A stretch of 23,168 bases of DNA. Source: a virus. The translations under genes were made by a program, and so were the position numbers. The stretch's first letter is position 1. Every line of letters begins with the position of its first letter. The stretch lies in IMG/VR virus record IMGVR_UViG_3300008459_000423, positions 1 to 23,168 of that record. One strand, given 5' to 3'. Shown in pieces: positions 20,915-23,168 of the stretch. The notes under the pieces were generated by a model. That model ran no database searches. It saw nothing but the letters and a program-made list of their open reading frames with translations, and had not been told where the DNA came from.

Positions 20915-22579
20915 TTAAAAATCGTATCTTACTACAAACGTTGTGTCTGTTGTTTTCGATGTTTGTATTGGTGTTGATAATTTTGCAACAGCAATAAGTT
21001 CATTATTATCATTATATAATCCAATAGAGGTCACATATGGCTGAAATAATGATCCTGTGTATCTTGAATCAATCTCAAACTGATTATGTACTGGGTTCCA
21101 GTATTGTAGACTTCTATTATGTGATACATTAAATTCACCAGGTGCTACTGTGCAATACACCTCCGTTTCTCTCATACTGACAGTTCCTTTACATCTCAAG
21201 GCAGTTAGACTTGCATTAGTTAATTGTGGGTGTGTCAAAACAACCAATCCAAGATTGTAAAAAACATTACCACAATAATTACCCAACCAACCATCTGTCT
21301 CATTTAAATTATCAACTTCACCTTCAGTTAAACTTCTATCAAATATGTGTAGATAACTAATCTCTGCATTGATACCCTTTGTTCTATCGTAGTTATTACC
21401 AACATATAAATTGGATCTATTACCACAATCCTGTTCCTTTGTTGGTAGTCCTGATGTATTGAATATGGTATTGCTGCCAATATTTTGTATAAACGTATCT
21501 GTTAGAGTAGTTGGTGAACCACCATCCAAATACAATCTAAACTGTGATCCAGTTCTCATTAAAACAACGTCATAAGTATCTCCTAATGTCAATGCTGCTG
21601 ACTCCATACTAATAGTTGTCTGAGTATCACTCTTGCTAAACTTTATCTTTCTACCTGATGTTAATTCGAGCTTGTATGGATATTGTGATGGTACGTCTGT
21701 GTTTGTGTATAAATCACCATCCAATGTTACTGCTACATCATTCATTTTATCTTGCTTAGCAAGTATAACCGCATCGCTGGCTGGTGCACTGTTTACTTTA
21801 ATGCGAAAAGCTATTGCATAGTCTCTGTTGTACATATTGTACACATTCTTCAGCTCGGTGCTTGCACCAAGCATCATCACTGAATTTTGTGATGATACAA
21901 ACTTTGCAGCAACAGTTCCATCGTTGTTTGGGGTAGTAAATGATAAATTACTAAATGATGCAAACAACTTGTAGCTGCCATATGATACTGGTTGTTCTAA
22001 GTATGGTACAGCTCCCTCGGAAACGTATTCATAATACCTATTGAAGGTATAACTTGCCATTACATTATCATAATCTGCTGCGTCAGGATTTGATAATCCA
22101 TCAAACACAAGATTACCATATAAGTCATCACTTATAGTATAGCCACTAGCAGTTATTTGTAGACTTTCTGGTAGGATACCTTCTCCAACTTTTTTTGTAC
22201 CAAAACTAATAACAAGTGCTTTATAGCCTAAATCACGATATTGAAATAATATTGGTGCACCACCTCCTAACGTTGCTTTGTTGTTGGACAAATATTCTCT
22301 ATAAAAGAGATGATCTAATTGTGTATGTACAGCAGTTTTGTAGTAACCATCTGTAGTTGTTGCAAACTGGCCAGTAAAGTACGCATTACCATAATCTAGG
22401 TTAGTGCGTCCTTGTTCAAAAAAGTTGTAAGAAGAACTTAGCGAATGCTCTGCCTCATAAACCTTACAATCGTCTGTGTCTGATTCGTTGTTAGTAAATG
22501 TTGTTATTAAGGACTTGTGCGCTCGATAAGGCGTAGTTCTTATATCCTTTGGCTGTAGTGATTTGTATACTCCACTCAT
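20915..22579 (-). CDS. Virion structural protein with LamG/concanavalin-like domain
   Basis: The protein has 554 residues. Residues about 240-425 look like a LamG/jelly-roll domain: YAIAFRIKVNSAPASDAVIL, a series of strands with FRLYLDGGSPTTL, then AEISYLHIFDRSLTEGEVDNL, the usual LamG ending. Such domains bind carbohydrates and occur on phage fibres and baseplates. The C-terminal 120 residues (from about VFYNLGLVVL) form a module repeated at the end of the next gene upstream, with GLYNDNNELIAVAKLSTPI here and GLYDDNNRLLAVAKLSRPL there. No signal peptide or enzyme motif is seen. It follows that gene after 8 bases. A receptor-facing or baseplate role is inferred. Confidence 0.85.
   Translation of the reverse strand: MSGVYKSLQPKDIRTTPYRAHKSLITTFTNNESDTDDCKVYEAEHSLSSSYNFFEQGRTNLDYGNAYFTGQFATTTDGYYKTAVHTQLDHLFYREYLSNNKATLGGGAPILFQYRDLGYKALVISFGTKKVGEGILPESLQITASGYTISDDLYGNLVFDGLSNPDAADYDNVMASYTFNRYYEYVSEGAVPYLEQPVSYGSYKLFASFSNLSFTTPNNDGTVAAKFVSSQNSVMMLGASTELKNVYNMYNRDYAIAFRIKVNSAPASDAVILAKQDKMNDVAVTLDGDLYTNTDVPSQYPYKLELTSGRKIKFSKSDTQTTISMESAALTLGDTYDVVLMRTGSQFRLYLDGGSPTTLTDTFIQNIGSNTIFNTSGLPTKEQDCGNRSNLYVGNNYDRTKGINAEISYLHIFDRSLTEGEVDNLNETDGWLGNYCGNVFYNLGLVVLTHPQLTNASLTALRCKGTVSMRETEVYCTVAPGEFNVSHNRSLQYWNPVHNQFEIDSRYTGSLFQPYVTSIGLYNDNNELIAVAKLSTPIQTSKTTDTTFVVRYDF
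20918..21280 (-). repeat. Shared C-terminal module, copy 2 (in the LamG-like virion protein)
   Basis: A protein-level repeat of about 120 residues matches the end of the neighbouring virion gene, best seen in GLYNDNNELIAVAKLSTPI. DNA identity appears low, so this is an old duplication or a shared docking domain and not a recent repeat. Confidence 0.65.
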
Positions 22580-22587
22580 GTACCATC

Positions 22588-23168
22588 TTAATAATCAATC
22601 TTGACTTTAATCAGAGCTTCTCTGTTGAATGATTTGAGTAGTGGTCGAGATAGCTTTGCTACCGCCAATAACCTATTATTATCATCATACAATCCAACCG
22701 TAGTGATATACACTTGTGGATTCCTTCTCATTGTACTCCATCTAAACATGCCATTTGATCCTGTAAGGAATGTTGGATTGTTGCTGAAGTTGAATTGTTG
22801 ATTTGTTACTCTTACAAAGTAGTGATTAGATGTAATTTTTTCTTCAGTTCTTGCTGCAAAATACTGTGATGATGTTATTGCCGCTACAAGTTTTGTAGCA
22901 TTTTTTGCTGCAGTACTTGTGTTTGTGACTGCTCCAACACTGCTACCAAGTGCTGTGGCTGATGCTGTAAAGACTAAAATACCTAAATCCGCGTAAAATA
23001 ATCCAACTGAGTTATTACTTGCGGTTACACCACCTGAACCTGAGTAGATTTTAAACATCCTACCCGCTTCGTTAATTGTTGGATCCACACCTGCACCACT
23101 GTCGTCAATAAACTGGCATGTAGTACTGCTATTTTTAAATCTGATTTCCCAGTTACCTGGATCCATTT
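22588..23168 (-). CDS. Virion structural protein, C-terminal part only (5' end outside window)
   Basis: The frame is open to the right edge. The Met at 23166 is probably internal, because the following residues (DPGNWEIRFKNSS) already look like mid-domain beta sequence. About 192 residues are visible, rich in Ala, Ser, Thr, Asn and Phe. The last 135 residues, from GLFYADLGILVF, carry the C-terminal module shared with the next gene (22579-20915): a short LG(I/L)(V/L)V strand, a spacer, an FNxSxN patch, then GLYxDNNxLxAVAKLSxP and a final strand ending in Asp-aromatic. This gene and its neighbour probably occupy related places in the tail or baseplate. No homologue in T4 is named. Confidence 0.8.
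   Translation of the reverse strand, partial: MDPGNWEIRFKNSSTTCQFIDDSGAGVDPTINEAGRMFKIYSGSGGVTASNNSVGLFYADLGILVFTASATALGSSVGAVTNTSTAAKNATKLVAAITSSQYFAARTEEKITSNHYFVRVTNQQFNFSNNPTFLTGSNGMFRWSTMRRNPQVYITTVGLYDDNNRLLAVAKLSRPLLKSFNREALIKVKIDY
22591..23004 (-). repeat. Shared C-terminal module, copy 1 (in the partial virion protein)
   Basis: About 135 residues correspond to the module at 20918-21280. Matching pieces include the FYxxLG(I/L)(V/L)V strand, the FNxSxN patch and GLYDDNNRLLAVAKLSRPL. Confidence 0.65.

Noticed and set aside
1-23168. tRNA genes, integrase, transposase or toxin-antitoxin pair
   Set aside because: I looked for CCA-ending cloverleaf-like gaps and for recognisable protein motifs; the genes leave no gap large enough for a tRNA and none of these protein families is evident.

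Overview
The window reads as part of the genome of a low-GC, T4-type tailed phage (myovirus-like), probably marine or otherwise aquatic and probably uncultured. All credible genes lie on the minus strand and are packed end to end: stops and starts overlap or sit a few bases apart, and no gap exceeds about 30 bases. The phage assignment rests on a T4-gp17-type large terminase, a gp20-type portal and a gp21-type prohead protease in that order, together with a gp47/gp46-type recombination nuclease. The host cannot be named. Clear Shine-Dalgarno sequences are scarce before the starts, which is compatible with a Bacteroidota-like host but does not prove it.

In transcription order (right to left) the layout is as follows. 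(1) 23168-20915: two virion proteins sharing a C-terminal module, the second also carrying a LamG-like jelly roll. (2) 20913-16413: a DNA-processing block made of a T7-type endonuclease I, a CHC2/Toprim primase, and an Mre11/SbcD nuclease fused in one chain to a Rad50/SbcC ATPase. (3) 16390-12457: a very large virion protein and a smaller coiled-coil protein. (4) 12457-6372: an accessory run holding a two-domain nucleotidyltransferase plus ligase-like protein, a zinc-ribbon protein, a membrane-anchored GAF-like protein, a basic Cys-containing protein, an EF-hand-loop protein, a HAD deoxyribonucleotidase-like protein and several small unknowns. (5) 6348-1: the head block of terminase, portal, two unknown helical proteins, protease, two small helical proteins and the start of a very acidic, Ala/Asp/Glu-rich protein cut by the window edge.

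The most interesting pattern is at the N-termini. Seven proteins begin with variants of M(M/I)KLKxIL and then an (L/I)xE tripeptide within the first 15 residues; an eighth, the ligase-like fusion, has the same spacing of LxE. (L/I)xE is the cleavage signature of the T4 gp21 protease, and T4 internal head proteins and Alt carry short N-terminal capsid-targeting peptides ending at such sites. Three other small proteins share a second N-terminal helix, (I/V)RxEIxx(A/I)(L/M)(K/R)E. I infer that this accessory run may encode cargo that enters the prohead, is trimmed by the protease at 737-1336, and is injected with the DNA. If so, the cargo would include a nucleotidyltransferase/ligase-like enzyme, a HAD phosphatase and Cys-rich small proteins. 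This is a hypothesis drawn from sequence pattern only.

A second recurring signal is TATTTATA (reading with the genes), found 3-15 bases before five start codons, with a one-base variant before a sixth. It is the reverse complement of the T4 late promoter core TATAAATA, so its role is unclear. No tRNA, CRISPR array, insertion sequence or integrase was recognised.
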